DNA from: an uncultured Flavobacteriaceae bacterium
Lineage (GTDB): Bacteria; Bacteroidota; Bacteroidia; Flavobacteriales; Flavobacteriaceae
DNA length: 64,000 nt
Reading direction: 5' to 3'
Assembly (NCBI GenBank): GCA_938010765.1
Contig: CALLVX010000034.1
Span: forward strand, 1 to 64,000
Shown piece after piece: positions 37,189 through 48,700 of this stretch. Positions within the stretch are counted from its first letter, which is position 1, and each line of letters starts with the position of its first letter. The notes under the pieces were generated by a model, which saw nothing but the letters and a program-made list of their open reading frames with translations, did no database searches and had not been told where the DNA came from. Position numbers and translations under genes: made by a program.

Positions 37189-38667
37189 TTAGTTCCATTC
37201 TACATATAGTATTTCTTTCATCCAAGGAAGTTTTACAAGACTTAGATTCCAAGGAAGTCTATCTAAAAGTATATCCAATGCTTTGCGTTCCACATATAGC
37301 TTTGGGCCAACTTGTTCCTTGAGTAGTTTTCCCTCCCGTTGTAAAAAGCCCTCTTGAAGCCCCGCTGGTGAAGTACTTCCTAAAGCACCCCAATGATCAA
37401 GGACTGCTTCAAGCATAGCCATACCCTCTTTTTTTTCTTTAGCTGATAATTTTAGCGTATGATCCAAAGGCATATTAAAGGGCATGTGGCACAAAAATTT
37501 GGGTAAAACCAAATCATGGTCTTCGACACCTTCTTTCTCTCCAGATAAAAAATGGAGCAAGAGCACCGCCTTGCTTTGGCAATAAAAGTCTTTGAATGTA
37601 TCACCAACCATCAACTTCATTTTTTCGAAAAATCGGAATAAAAAAGGATGCAGTAAAACTAATCCCGCGTTCTTCACAAACTGTATATCCGACAGGGTCT
37701 CTTCATCGGATAATACAATTTCCTTTTGCAATGCAGACCGATTATCAGGGTATTCCTCACTTGTTTTTACTTCGTCCAATAGAATTGATTTGCTCTTGTT
37801 TTTTATGTCAAATTGTACAATCTGTTTTATTAAGGGATATGTTGTTCTTGCACTTTTTGCAACCTCTTTAAATTTAGATTCAAAAACAGCCAGTTCGCTG
37901 TGATGTAAAAGCATTGCCATGATACTATTACCATCTAGTTTCCGACGCTTTAGAATAACTTGTTCAAAAACGGACTCCCATAACACAACTTCCAAGCTAC
38001 GATATGCAATCGTTCCTAGATTAATCGTTTTTCCATGTAAAAGGGCTTTCAACTCCTTAAAGACACCAAGCAACATTTTCTGCGAGTGTCCGGTGTACAA
38101 TTCAGTTATTGATTTTAGGTCTTCTAAGGAATGCTGTAATACCAAACGTTTCGAGGCCAATGGAAAACGTTGGAGCAGATGCTGTAGTCGTGAAACTGCC
38201 CTATCTTCTATCGCCAAAGTCTCAAAAACCAATTCTAACCAATTCTCCTTGGGCCTGCCCACGTAAGATGGTAGTACTCCCTTTTGTAACCAATACAACC
38301 AACTATTAAAATAATGGTTACGTAAGGGCCGAGATATATCGGTTTTTAATTCACTACTATGGTCTTGTCTTCTTGCATTTATCGTATGTATTGCCTCTTT
38401 ACATTTTTTGGTCAACAACTGCATAATTTGGTCTACGATTTGGGTTGTGTTTTTAGGTGTTAATTCAATAATTCCTAAATCAATTTCTATACTATCTATC
38501 CTTACCAATTCCTCTTCACCGACAATTCTATCGAACAAATGGTTCATCCGAGGGACCAATGACTTCCAAACCAATTCGCTTAACTGCTGTTGCACAGTAT
38601 AGGCATCATTTGAGGAAGGCATCTTCAATTCCATATATTGTTTGCCAATGACATGGGTCTGTTCCAT
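37189..38667 (-). CDS. Contractile injection system tape-measure protein (CIS_TMP, Afp14-like)
   Basis: LSELVWKSLVPRMNHLFDRIVGEEELVRIDSIEIDLGII; VKNAGLVLLHPFLFRFFEKMKL typical of the CIS_TMP family. Confidence 0.85.
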   Translation of the reverse strand: MEQTHVIGKQYMELKMPSSNDAYTVQQQLSELVWKSLVPRMNHLFDRIVGEEELVRIDSIEIDLGIIELTPKNTTQIVDQIMQLLTKKCKEAIHTINARRQDHSSELKTDISRPLRNHYFNSWLYWLQKGVLPSYVGRPKENWLELVFETLAIEDRAVSRLQHLLQRFPLASKRLVLQHSLEDLKSITELYTGHSQKMLLGVFKELKALLHGKTINLGTIAYRSLEVVLWESVFEQVILKRRKLDGNSIMAMLLHHSELAVFESKFKEVAKSARTTYPLIKQIVQFDIKNKSKSILLDEVKTSEEYPDNRSALQKEIVLSDEETLSDIQFVKNAGLVLLHPFLFRFFEKMKLMVGDTFKDFYCQSKAVLLLHFLSGEKEGVEDHDLVLPKFLCHMPFNMPLDHTLKLSAKEKKEGMAMLEAVLDHWGALGSTSPAGLQEGFLQREGKLLKEQVGPKLYVERKALDILLDRLPWNLSLVKLPWMKEILYVEWN

Positions 38668-38671
38668 AGGC

Positions 38672-41600
38672 CTATTTTAAGATATCGGTTAATTGCGCTA
38701 GTGTCTTTGAATTAGACAGCGGCTTTATTTCGGTCGCATTCCATTTCTCAGCCATATCTTTAAGTGAAAGGCCTTTTTTTTCTAGCAGTTTTAAAGCCTT
38801 TTGAACCAAGTTCAAATCTTCCTTGGACGGGCTATAGTCTTTCTCTAAAATCAGTTTATCGAAAAGGTGCAAGGTGGCATTCTCGATAAGTTCCAAATAG
38901 GCTTTTGTATTGTTATCTTTCTGAAGGCTATATCTATTAAAGTAATTTACAAGCTGCGAATAGCCAATGATGGTCGCGGTATTTTCAATAAAAAAATGAA
39001 CCCGTTCATAGCTTTTGGTCTCACGGATTTCCGGGGAATCGATCATCGTAATGTTTTTAAGATACTTTGGTTTTCTTTTGCGAACCAAGGCAAGTAATTT
39101 TTTCTCTTTCGCAACCTTTGTATCGATTTTTTTATTTTTCCCTTTTGAAGTTTTTACCGCTGTCGATGCACGAACATCTGCCTTACTTATTGCTGCCTCC
39201 GCCATTGAATTAGCAATTAAAAAATTATCCGGGAGGGTATCACCCTCAGGAAGTGCCGGAGGGCAATACCCCCAAAAAATAGAATTAACCGTTTCTGATG
39301 GCAAACAACAAGGGTTGGACTCTTTGCTATCTTCTGGTCTGCAATTGCAGTTACCGGTTGCGCCAGGAATTGTAGGGCAAGGCGGTTCAGAGGTCAACCG
39401 TTTTATGCAATCTACGAGGAGACAAGTAGGATCTATTCCGTTAGGGGCACAAGACCTTTTATCCGGATCCTGGTTTTGTTGCCATTCTAACCAAATGCGA
39501 TATGCATCTTCAAATTTGCACAAATCTCGTGGGCTCAACCATAAAATATGTAGTCCGACCAAAGCGGGAACCTCCTTATATAGCAACTGTTCAAATGCTT
39601 TTCTACTTTCTTCAGTTCTAAAACGTTTGTCCCAGGCCGGAAGCACTAGGGTAGCCCAAAACGAATAAGGGTCACTACCTGGCAAGTAGTATAGTAAATT
39701 AGGGTTAGGAATTATCGTAGGATCTGCACATGGGTCATCTTTATCCAAATCTGGTTGCCATTCAATATCGCAACAATAGTCTGGACAAATAGGCAGCAAA
39801 CAACAAATTGTCTCCTGATTCCCGACAACATCTACCACCACCACATCATCACAGTTTTTTTGACTTTTAGGACGTAAAAGAATATGTTCTAACAGGTGCA
39901 TCCCGGTATTATCAACACATGCCTTCGTGCGTGCAATAGCATCTAACACCTCTTGTTTGCAATTGTACCTTTGTGGATGACACCCAAGTATTTCTTGTTC
40001 ATTGACCAACCTAAAAGAGAAAGGACCATAAGGTGTTTTTTCGATACAATCAATCTTGATTAAATCTTTTTCTGTCTGAGCACAAAATGCTTCAAAAGCG
40101 CATAATGCATCTGCGCAACAGGTATAACAATTGCTACTTACAAAAGGATAAGCTTCACCGCATGTAATGGTATTTTTTTCTAAGTCATCACTACAACCAC
40201 AAGGCTGCAAACCTTCCGGGGTAAGCTCTTTGTCGTTTAACGGTAGATACAAGCGATAGCAATACCCGTCTTCTGTTTTATAAATAGGGAAATAATCTGC
40301 AAAACGCCAAAGTGCTTCCAAATCAAAATCTTTTGCTTCTAAAATGGTAGCAAGGCGACTATTAGAACTATATTTTTTTGGCAAACACTGAACAAAATTT
40401 CGTATTAGCCTCAGGTTTCTTTGCCGTTTTTCTTCTGCTGTTTCAGTATTCCCATCATTCGTTTCCAACGTACATTTGGGTTTACAGTTGCGAATTGCTT
40501 GAACAAAATCGCAAAGATCTTCTATAAAGTTTTCCGAGGAGTGAATGGCAGGAGCTATATACATCATTGCAGAGTCTTTCAGCATTGGTTTTCCCTTGCT
40601 TAGTTTCACTGTATTCAAGTATTTGCCCCAATCTATTTTTTTAAGTACCGTTTTCCAAAATTGAGCTTTCTCATCGCGTTCTTTTTCAGTATGGTAGTAA
40701 CAATCATGATCTGCAATGAAGTAAGAAGGGGAGGCCACCTTAAACTTCCAATACTGTTGCTCACAAATTGGAATATAGTTCTTATCATCTTCTGCAGCAT
40801 ATATAAATTCTCGTATCCCACCGGGTATGCATCCACCACATTCATCTCTATCATCCGGAAAAATATCGTCCCAAGCCTCTTCCTCGGATATGTAGTCACA
40901 GGAGCTTTCCACTAAAACTTCTAATAGGCCAACAGCAAATAGGCCTTGCTTGCACAGTACGCGACAATTATTTGGTGTACCCGCCAGGGTATAAAAATGC
41001 TGGTATGCTTTAATAGCATCGGTCACCAAATCAAAACAAGCTTCACTTTCCCAAAGCAATGTCCCCTTATAGGGCAAGGAAGTTTTTATTTCACAACCAG
41101 TGTCTATAATCGTATTGTTTGGTATAGTAACCCGATAGATGAATTTGCCAGTAGTAGAATTCTTGCCTTTGGTCTCTATTTGATAGATAGGAAAAAGATT
41201 GGCCAATTCGGTATAATACGATTGTGTACTGCGCACTGATTCTTTTTTATTTGCCGCTGGGACCACGGCCATAAATGATATATCATCACAGGTATTGGAT
41301 GTAGGTTCTTTATAGGTTTCTTCTAAACTTATTTTTCGGCCTGCCCCATAATTACCTTCATCCCTAGCCAAACTAATTACCTGAAGCCATTGCTCTTCCC
41401 AAGCATTCGCGGCGGCTTCTTTGGTGTCATAACCCCAATAGCTAATAAGTACAAAACTCCGTTTGGATTCATCTTCAAAACAAACTTGGTAATGAAATTT
41501 TCCTGGGTTTTTGTCTGGGCAAACTACCTTTGCTTTAGGCGGGCAATCATCTAACGCAATTGGTGGTATGAGCTCACAGATCTTTGCCTTTAACTCTTGT

Positions 41601-44600
41601 GCCATTGCTCTTTCAGAGCAGCCATAAGGGCTTAGCGCTATCGGTGTATTTTTCTTATAAAAGCGCCATTCATACCTACCATCTTCATGTTCTGCTATTG
41701 CTTCTGAAATAAATTCCTCACTGGGTGACCCCTCATTTGTGTATATGGATTTTAAATGGGTAATGACTGCTTTAGCATTGTCGATAGATGCTTTATATGA
41801 ACCTTCCTTATACTGTACTGCTACTGCAGTTTTCTTATCAGACCCAAACACTTCAAAAGCATGTTGCGAGGCCGCTTCAGAAGTTTTTAATGTATAAGAA
41901 GATATGTTTTCGGTAAAGTTAGAATAGGCATTTTCTGCCTCTTTCTTCTCTTTAAAATTCACTTTACTTCTAAAAATAGGGCTAAACTCACCTTCAGAAT
42001 CGGTATTGCCATAAACAAAATTATAACTGGCTGGTTCTGGTTTTATGTGTAGTTCAAAACAGTGCTTTTCTAGCGATGCAAAGCGATGCTCACGTGCCGC
42101 CTTAACAATGTGTTTTTTTAAATCGTTAGTGGCTTTTCCCTTTGACGAAAACACCTTCTCTGTCTTAAGAATTGTTTTTTCATCTTCTATCAAAGACCAC
42201 ATATAGCGAGGTGGTTCCTCTTCTACCGCAACAGGAACTGTTCCTTTTTTTAAAGATAGTATTACTGTATTAAGTAATTTATTCCTATCGGCAGCGGTCT
42301 CTCGCATTTCTGGTGGTACCGCTAAAAAATCGCCAGAGGCATCCTTAAGTATGAAATTGTATTCGGGATTCCCCTGATCCCCGGACAGCAAGTAATTCTT
42401 TTTTTGCTGTCCCATTATATATGCCTCTCGCATATGTTCCAAGGCTTCACGTTCGGAGTTATAGTTATTATAGCTCACCAACATGGGCAGGCCATTTTTT
42501 TTGGGAATACGAAACCCGTACTTTTCTGTTACCTTCTCGTACCTTGGTTTTGTATTTCTATTGTCAAAAACACGACAACAATCGGCTATAAGACTGTCTT
42601 GATCATATTGATCTTTTGTGATACTATCAGAAACCGCAATGCATTTCCCTTTTGCATTTAACAATCTAAGGCGAAGGGTATTATCCTTGTTTTGCAGTTC
42701 GTAGTTACCAATATCACTTGCCAGCATTTTAGCGCGTCTCCAAGCTCCTATGGCTCTATTTTTATCTGCATGGAAGTGTACTCCTCGTATTATAACATTC
42801 CCTTTTATGGTAAGATTCCATTGCAATGCAGTAGTATGTTCGGTAAGATAGTTTTGGCACTCTGGCTGTACAATAAGATATTTCCATGCTTCCTCTTCTG
42901 TACTAAAGGTCGCATCAATTTGTCCTTTTTTCGCAAGTACCTTCGCTGGGGTACGCCATTTCCAACTGCGTAAAGTGTCTATTTTATGAACTACTGCATT
43001 TGTATCTATATAACGGTTTTCATCGTAGGCGATTAAATGATATGAAACCTTGCTAGCATCACTAGTTTTATGTGTGTTCACATGGGTGATAAATGCGTCT
43101 TTTTTATCTAAAGCGGCATTCTTAGACCGCCATGTTGTATTCGTATTTTCTATAACCGCATTCCCTTTTTCATCTATTAATTGTTGACGATGCTTAGAAC
43201 GTGCCACTACTATATTTTCTGTTGCGGGAACCGTTGAAAACAATCGATGCGTCGTTGTTCTATTGAATGCATTTAAAGTTTTTTCCAATTGATCATAAGA
43301 TTCCGGTTTACGTAAATCCGATAGTATTTTACGCGCAGCGGTATGCAATTCTTTTTTGTTTTCATAACTCCGGTTACTTCTAAAAAACACATTCCCTTTT
43401 GAATCTTTTAGTTGTAATCTAAAGCAAGGAAGCACCTCATAATTACAAAGATTGCGTCTGTCGTAATTTGAAATTCCGGCCAAGAGCGATATCCTTTTTT
43501 CAAAACCTGATACATTATCGGTATTCCAAGAAGGTTTTAGATAATCAAATGCCCTTGCCCTATTTCTGCTAATCTCGGCAAACTGATTTAGGTAAGAAGA
43601 TTGGTCTTCTATCGTTTGTTGATTTAAGCTACTATTGCCTACTTTATTTTGGTATTGAAGTAGTGTATAGGTTGTAAACTCTTCTCCAAAACGGGCTAAT
43701 AGGTGATCCAAAAACTGTTTTCTTCTGGACAAATACTGATTCTTATTTTCTGAAAATTCTTGAATGCGGGTAATGTAAGATAGTGGACTGTAGTTCAGAT
43801 TAAAATAATGGGGATCTAAACCGTTTGAAGTAGTCATATCGGACACAGCTCGATAACTTTCTGGTATACCGCAAAGAAATGCAATGGTCTGCGCCTCTGT
43901 TAGTGCCTCATTGTGCGTTTCATATCGCTTTTCCCCAACCAAAACTACATCACTAGGGGTCTCCGGGCAAAGCGTGAAAAAATGCCCCGCGCTGTCTGTT
44001 AAAACTTCTATTCGATATTGTTCATTGAAGAATGAATCAACTAATTGATTGATGTAAATAGATCGTATTGCGGCAGAAGAAAAAGTAAGCACCTTCAGTA
44101 AAGCCGAAGTGTTATCACAGTAATCTGCTATGGTCAATTTTAATTTGGGATTGTTATCGAGTTCTTTTACAACAATATTCCAAGCTTCATCTCGAAGTAC
44201 CGGCATCGCTAATCTGGTACCTTTGGTAAAGCTATCATCTTCATAAAATTGTAACAGGTCGTTTAAGCCTGGTACTTCATTTGGAAGTTGTGTAAAGTAC
44301 GTGCGTTTTTCGTCATTTGACTTTTCTTTCTCCAGCGTTAAGGCATATAAAGATCGTATATGTGCCAGTTGGGCCGTGTAGTTCGCAAGCATCTGATCAT
44401 AGAACATCAGATACCCTTTAAGTTGTAGGGCCTGCGTTTTTCTTTCTAAGGAAGCATTTTCGGGCAAACCATCATCCCCAATTCCATAGACCACAGGAAA
44501 ATCATTCTGAATAGAATAATAGTCATCCAAATCTGTAATAAACGCTCCTGAAGGTATCTGCGTATTTAACTTATTTGAAGGTAAATGGAATTTTCTCGAA

Positions 44601-45757
44601 AAAGAAAACCCCTGATGAACCTTTTCTTTATCAAGTGGTATAAAACCTTGTACGCTATAGAGATCTAAACAGGTTTCAGAAAGTGAAAATACGGGTACGT
44701 GTTCTTCTGTAATCTGTATCCCCGTGACCCAACTGCTCGGTTCACCTTTACTGGCACAGCTATTTGATGCCGGTAGCACAACACCTCCTTTAAAATGTAC
44801 TTTCTTCACCCTAACTACCCCAGGTATTGCTAAAATAACGGTATACAGGTCTGAAAGGTACATCTCGTCTCTGCGCTTTAATGCCTCCAATTCTTCCGTA
44901 TCAACAAATCCATAGCTGTCTGCCATATACGGGCGCCCGGCAAAAATTTGATCTATCGTTTTTCCTTTCCCCAGCAGTTCTTGCAGGGTATAGTACTTAA
45001 TTGGCGGTTCAACATAATCTTTGAGCGCCAAAACGAGTTGCGCATATACTTTCTGAGGATTAAAATCGCTTGCAATTTCTACTTCGGCGCATATTCCTAT
45101 ATCGATTGGGCGTAATACGCAGATTTCATCTTTAAAATCTTCACATAAATTACGATGTGCAGCAAGGAGTTTGCGTACCTTATCTTTTAATACCAGCTGC
45201 TGCCGGCTATTTTCAATAATTTCTGTATCTTTTTCTATAAGAACTTTATAAATTCCATTTAGTCTTACCTCATCAAATGGCCCTTCAAGAACTTTGTTGC
45301 ACTTACGAATAACCGTTTTGTCAGCATCATTGCAATGCAGCTTATTGTTCTCCGCATCTATCGATAAAGGAACTTCCTGTTCGGATGGTTCTAACCAAGC
45401 ATTTTTTACTCCATCAATCTCAAGCAATAATTTTCTGTAATCCGTGATTGTGGTCGGATTTACGGTTAAAATCTCAAGTGGAGTTAAGAAATTGTCGTCT
45501 TTTTTAGCTGAAGTTGTGGCAACCAGGTCTTTAAATGGTAGGTTGGTTTTATATCCCAAATCCATTAAGGCATACACCAAAACTTCGAGCATTGTAATTC
45601 CCGGATCATGAACATTATGATCCGTCCATATTTTTCCCGATAAATTACCAATATGTTCGAGGCCCTCTTTACGTAGTATTTGGAAATCTAAAAAATCCGG
45701 AACATTTAGATCCTTCTGCGATAGTACGTTGATGTTATTTTCTAATGCTTCTGCCAT
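38672..45757 (-). CDS. Giant baseplate protein (Afp12-like) with multiple inserted modules, 2361 aa
   Basis: N-terminus FLDFQILRKEGLEHIGNLSGKIWTDHNVHDPGITMLEVLVYALMDLGYKT typical of eCIS Afp12/baseplate proteins; position between tape measure and Afp11-like gene. Confidence 0.85.
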   Translation of the reverse strand: MAEALENNINVLSQKDLNVPDFLDFQILRKEGLEHIGNLSGKIWTDHNVHDPGITMLEVLVYALMDLGYKTNLPFKDLVATTSAKKDDNFLTPLEILTVNPTTITDYRKLLLEIDGVKNAWLEPSEQEVPLSIDAENNKLHCNDADKTVIRKCNKVLEGPFDEVRLNGIYKVLIEKDTEIIENSRQQLVLKDKVRKLLAAHRNLCEDFKDEICVLRPIDIGICAEVEIASDFNPQKVYAQLVLALKDYVEPPIKYYTLQELLGKGKTIDQIFAGRPYMADSYGFVDTEELEALKRRDEMYLSDLYTVILAIPGVVRVKKVHFKGGVVLPASNSCASKGEPSSWVTGIQITEEHVPVFSLSETCLDLYSVQGFIPLDKEKVHQGFSFSRKFHLPSNKLNTQIPSGAFITDLDDYYSIQNDFPVVYGIGDDGLPENASLERKTQALQLKGYLMFYDQMLANYTAQLAHIRSLYALTLEKEKSNDEKRTYFTQLPNEVPGLNDLLQFYEDDSFTKGTRLAMPVLRDEAWNIVVKELDNNPKLKLTIADYCDNTSALLKVLTFSSAAIRSIYINQLVDSFFNEQYRIEVLTDSAGHFFTLCPETPSDVVLVGEKRYETHNEALTEAQTIAFLCGIPESYRAVSDMTTSNGLDPHYFNLNYSPLSYITRIQEFSENKNQYLSRRKQFLDHLLARFGEEFTTYTLLQYQNKVGNSSLNQQTIEDQSSYLNQFAEISRNRARAFDYLKPSWNTDNVSGFEKRISLLAGISNYDRRNLCNYEVLPCFRLQLKDSKGNVFFRSNRSYENKKELHTAARKILSDLRKPESYDQLEKTLNAFNRTTTHRLFSTVPATENIVVARSKHRQQLIDEKGNAVIENTNTTWRSKNAALDKKDAFITHVNTHKTSDASKVSYHLIAYDENRYIDTNAVVHKIDTLRSWKWRTPAKVLAKKGQIDATFSTEEEAWKYLIVQPECQNYLTEHTTALQWNLTIKGNVIIRGVHFHADKNRAIGAWRRAKMLASDIGNYELQNKDNTLRLRLLNAKGKCIAVSDSITKDQYDQDSLIADCCRVFDNRNTKPRYEKVTEKYGFRIPKKNGLPMLVSYNNYNSEREALEHMREAYIMGQQKKNYLLSGDQGNPEYNFILKDASGDFLAVPPEMRETAADRNKLLNTVILSLKKGTVPVAVEEEPPRYMWSLIEDEKTILKTEKVFSSKGKATNDLKKHIVKAAREHRFASLEKHCFELHIKPEPASYNFVYGNTDSEGEFSPIFRSKVNFKEKKEAENAYSNFTENISSYTLKTSEAASQHAFEVFGSDKKTAVAVQYKEGSYKASIDNAKAVITHLKSIYTNEGSPSEEFISEAIAEHEDGRYEWRFYKKNTPIALSPYGCSERAMAQELKAKICELIPPIALDDCPPKAKVVCPDKNPGKFHYQVCFEDESKRSFVLISYWGYDTKEAAANAWEEQWLQVISLARDEGNYGAGRKISLEETYKEPTSNTCDDISFMAVVPAANKKESVRSTQSYYTELANLFPIYQIETKGKNSTTGKFIYRVTIPNNTIIDTGCEIKTSLPYKGTLLWESEACFDLVTDAIKAYQHFYTLAGTPNNCRVLCKQGLFAVGLLEVLVESSCDYISEEEAWDDIFPDDRDECGGCIPGGIREFIYAAEDDKNYIPICEQQYWKFKVASPSYFIADHDCYYHTEKERDEKAQFWKTVLKKIDWGKYLNTVKLSKGKPMLKDSAMMYIAPAIHSSENFIEDLCDFVQAIRNCKPKCTLETNDGNTETAEEKRQRNLRLIRNFVQCLPKKYSSNSRLATILEAKDFDLEALWRFADYFPIYKTEDGYCYRLYLPLNDKELTPEGLQPCGCSDDLEKNTITCGEAYPFVSSNCYTCCADALCAFEAFCAQTEKDLIKIDCIEKTPYGPFSFRLVNEQEILGCHPQRYNCKQEVLDAIARTKACVDNTGMHLLEHILLRPKSQKNCDDVVVVDVVGNQETICCLLPICPDYCCDIEWQPDLDKDDPCADPTIIPNPNLLYYLPGSDPYSFWATLVLPAWDKRFRTEESRKAFEQLLYKEVPALVGLHILWLSPRDLCKFEDAYRIWLEWQQNQDPDKRSCAPNGIDPTCLLVDCIKRLTSEPPCPTIPGATGNCNCRPEDSKESNPCCLPSETVNSIFWGYCPPALPEGDTLPDNFLIANSMAEAAISKADVRASTAVKTSKGKNKKIDTKVAKEKKLLALVRKRKPKYLKNITMIDSPEIRETKSYERVHFFIENTATIIGYSQLVNYFNRYSLQKDNNTKAYLELIENATLHLFDKLILEKDYSPSKEDLNLVQKALKLLEKKGLSLKDMAEKWNATEIKPLSNSKTLAQLTDILK

Positions 45758-45768
45758 GATAATTAATT

Positions 45769-48700
45769 CTAAAATATCCCTATCTCAATAGGCGTTTTGG
45801 GGGGGCAGTCCTCTTCATTGATCTTGACACAGATTTCTCCTGCCGTCAAAATAGACCGTGCTGTTAAGGGTTGTATTTTAATTCCGCTTTGATTGCATTC
45901 CCCTTCTATTCTTAAATCAGCGATATAGGCTACATATGCAAGCTGTTCTATAAAGCCTACCAGATCAGAATACAGGACCTCTTCTCCAAAAGCCAATTTT
46001 TCTGTATCTCCTAAAAACCAAGGCGCTAAGAAAAAGGTAAGGTCATCTTTCAGTTGCTGAGCGTAAAATGAAGAAGATTTGCCTCTATACAGGCGAACCT
46101 CAACGCATACATCTACAAACTCGTATCTAGGGTTCATAACCTTGAGTCTGGCAAAAGGGGATGTTTTTTCTCTAAGCAAATCCCCTATTTTTTCTAATAA
46201 GCTTACGGGGGCCTTAGGTTCTAATTGATTCCCGGCCATGAGTTTTGTTAAATCGGGAATCACCGCGACAACAACGAATCCAGGAGCTACCTCTAAATCT
46301 CTTCTATATATATTTGCTGATAATCCCATAGTATGGGAGATACATTTGGTTTTATAAATTTCAGGGAAACTTTCGAGTACGATTTTCTCATAATCGTTGC
46401 TCATTAGAGCGCGTCCCTTATGCTTAAGCTGTTCGCTCACTCGGGTATAAAAATGACCTTCAGCTTCCGGTTTTCTACCTCCAAATGTGTCATAAGGCTG
46501 AACTACTTTTTTAACACTAAAATCTCCTTTGACCAACTTTCCAATACTTCCAGCTTTTATTGGAGTTTCTAACCGAGCAGTATCGTTATTTTCGTTTAAT
46601 TTGGCAGCGACTTTAGCCGCCTGGGTGTGTATTCCTATCGCTTCGGCAACCGCCAATACATTTTCCGGAGCGGATACTTTAATCCAATACAACCCAGAGG
46701 GCATAACAGTATTGCCAATATTACTGATGGCATCGGGTATGGCAATGGTAACTATCCCGGAGACTGTAAGGCCATCTGTAGCATCGTCCAAGACGTCAAA
46801 TTCTTCCTGTAGTGCGATCCATGAATTATTGCTTAAGTAATGCCAGTTAATATTGGCTCTATCTTGCTCTGAATCTGCTGTGGCCTCTGCCAATTGAAAT
46901 AAAAGTGATAGGGTTCCTCCCGGGCTAAGCTCATCAAAACCAATAAATAAGGTTCCTTCATCATCAAAATAAGGGAATAACGTGGGGTCTTGGGAAATGG
47001 CCTCGCCTTTTGATGTGTTTTCAAAAGGATAGAGATGTACGATCGCTATATCTTCTTTAACCGCCCTTGCCGAATAATCGAGGTATAAATTCTTAATTAT
47101 AGGTGTCCAAGGTTCGTTGGGAATTAATGCTTGAAAACCCGTTCCGTACAAGAAATTAAATATACCCGTATCATCTAATAGGTTATCAAAATCTGTAAGT
47201 GACTGCTCTACCTGAATGATTAAGTCATCGATGCCATTTGGGTTTGTAAATCTGCCCTTGAGATTGTTGAAAAAGTTAGTGAGATTCGTAATTGCATTTT
47301 GTGCGCTCCCCGCGGCAATACTGCCAAGAGAAGCCAGAATATCATCTCTTTCCGATTCAAAAGTTGCCGCAAAATTTAAAACTGCACCGACTACGTCGTT
47401 GAAATAGTTGGTAAGATTTGTATCAATTGCGGTTCTTGCACTTTCGATATCTGTTTTTACGGCGGTTACATCACCAATAAGCAAATGATCATTTAATTCT
47501 ATAAATGTAAAGACCGCTTCTATGGCTGTGACCAAATCGGTAGCGAGGTCACCTACTGCATCGATCACAACATCTTCGTTTAAAAAATCGACAAAGGGAG
47601 AAATTACTATTTTGCTAGAATCGTTTATGTAAATCGCATCTGCGAGTTTCTTGTTCTCTCCGGTATAGGCATAAGCCAACATTTGCCGCGCCAGCACAAA
47701 TGGATACTCCTTGTGTAAAAAATCCTGATCTGCAAGGGTGAATTTTAGGAATCCGTTTTGAGATTTCTTGAAAAACTCAAGTGGCTCCTCATAATCAACA
47801 AATCTATCGGTAATACTATTTTCGACTTCCCAGCCAAACTTGGTGATCTTGCAATCAAGATCTCCAAAAGTCGGATCGTTTTCGCTGAACAGCTCCATTT
47901 TGGTAATGTTATCCCAGGCACCTTGGTTCAACACATCGACCTTAACTTGGAATTCATCTTCAAACAATCCGAAATTCTCTTCTGTAGGAGGGCCTACAAT
48001 ATCTGGATTGTGCTTTATATAGGCTTTGTAGTAATCGTGAAAACTATCGGGTTTTTCTTTCCATTCCATATTTACCCTTACAGAATCCCATTTCTTGTAA
48101 AGCACTTCTTTACTTCCTATGTAAAAACTAGGACCAAGCAGTGAATCTGGGTCTACGGGATCTGTTGGGTCGCCAAGTTCCACTTGGTTCATGGGGTCGA
48201 ATCCGGGAACTTCGGGTCTGATACCAAATGGGAAAATTTGGCTATTTATATCCAGCGTACCCTCATCATTCTGAACAATCAAGTTTTTTACACCGCAAAC
48301 CTCCACATCGATCTGTGCGTTAACAAGCTGTAAATGCTTTAGAAAATGATAGGGAGAAACCAATAGATTGCCCCCAACATTCTGTTTTTTCAAGCAGCAG
48401 GGGTCGGTACCTCCACTACTATCTCCGCAATTTATTTTCAGTGTTTCATTTACCTCTATTTTAACCACAGGGAAATTATCCTTCAGATCAAAGTGCTCTT
48501 TTAGGTTTTCTTCATTGTAAAAAACGATTGCGGGAGCTTCGGGCGGTAGGCTTATAAGTAACTCGAACTGAATCTCGCCCAAAGGTGCTAGCCCCTCTGT
48601 TGGGGGCTTATGAATTTTCACTACTTCCGGAATTGCTGAAATCCATTCTTTTTCGCCGCTAAACCAAATCTTAAAAAGCGCATTGTCTTCTTCTTTTTTT

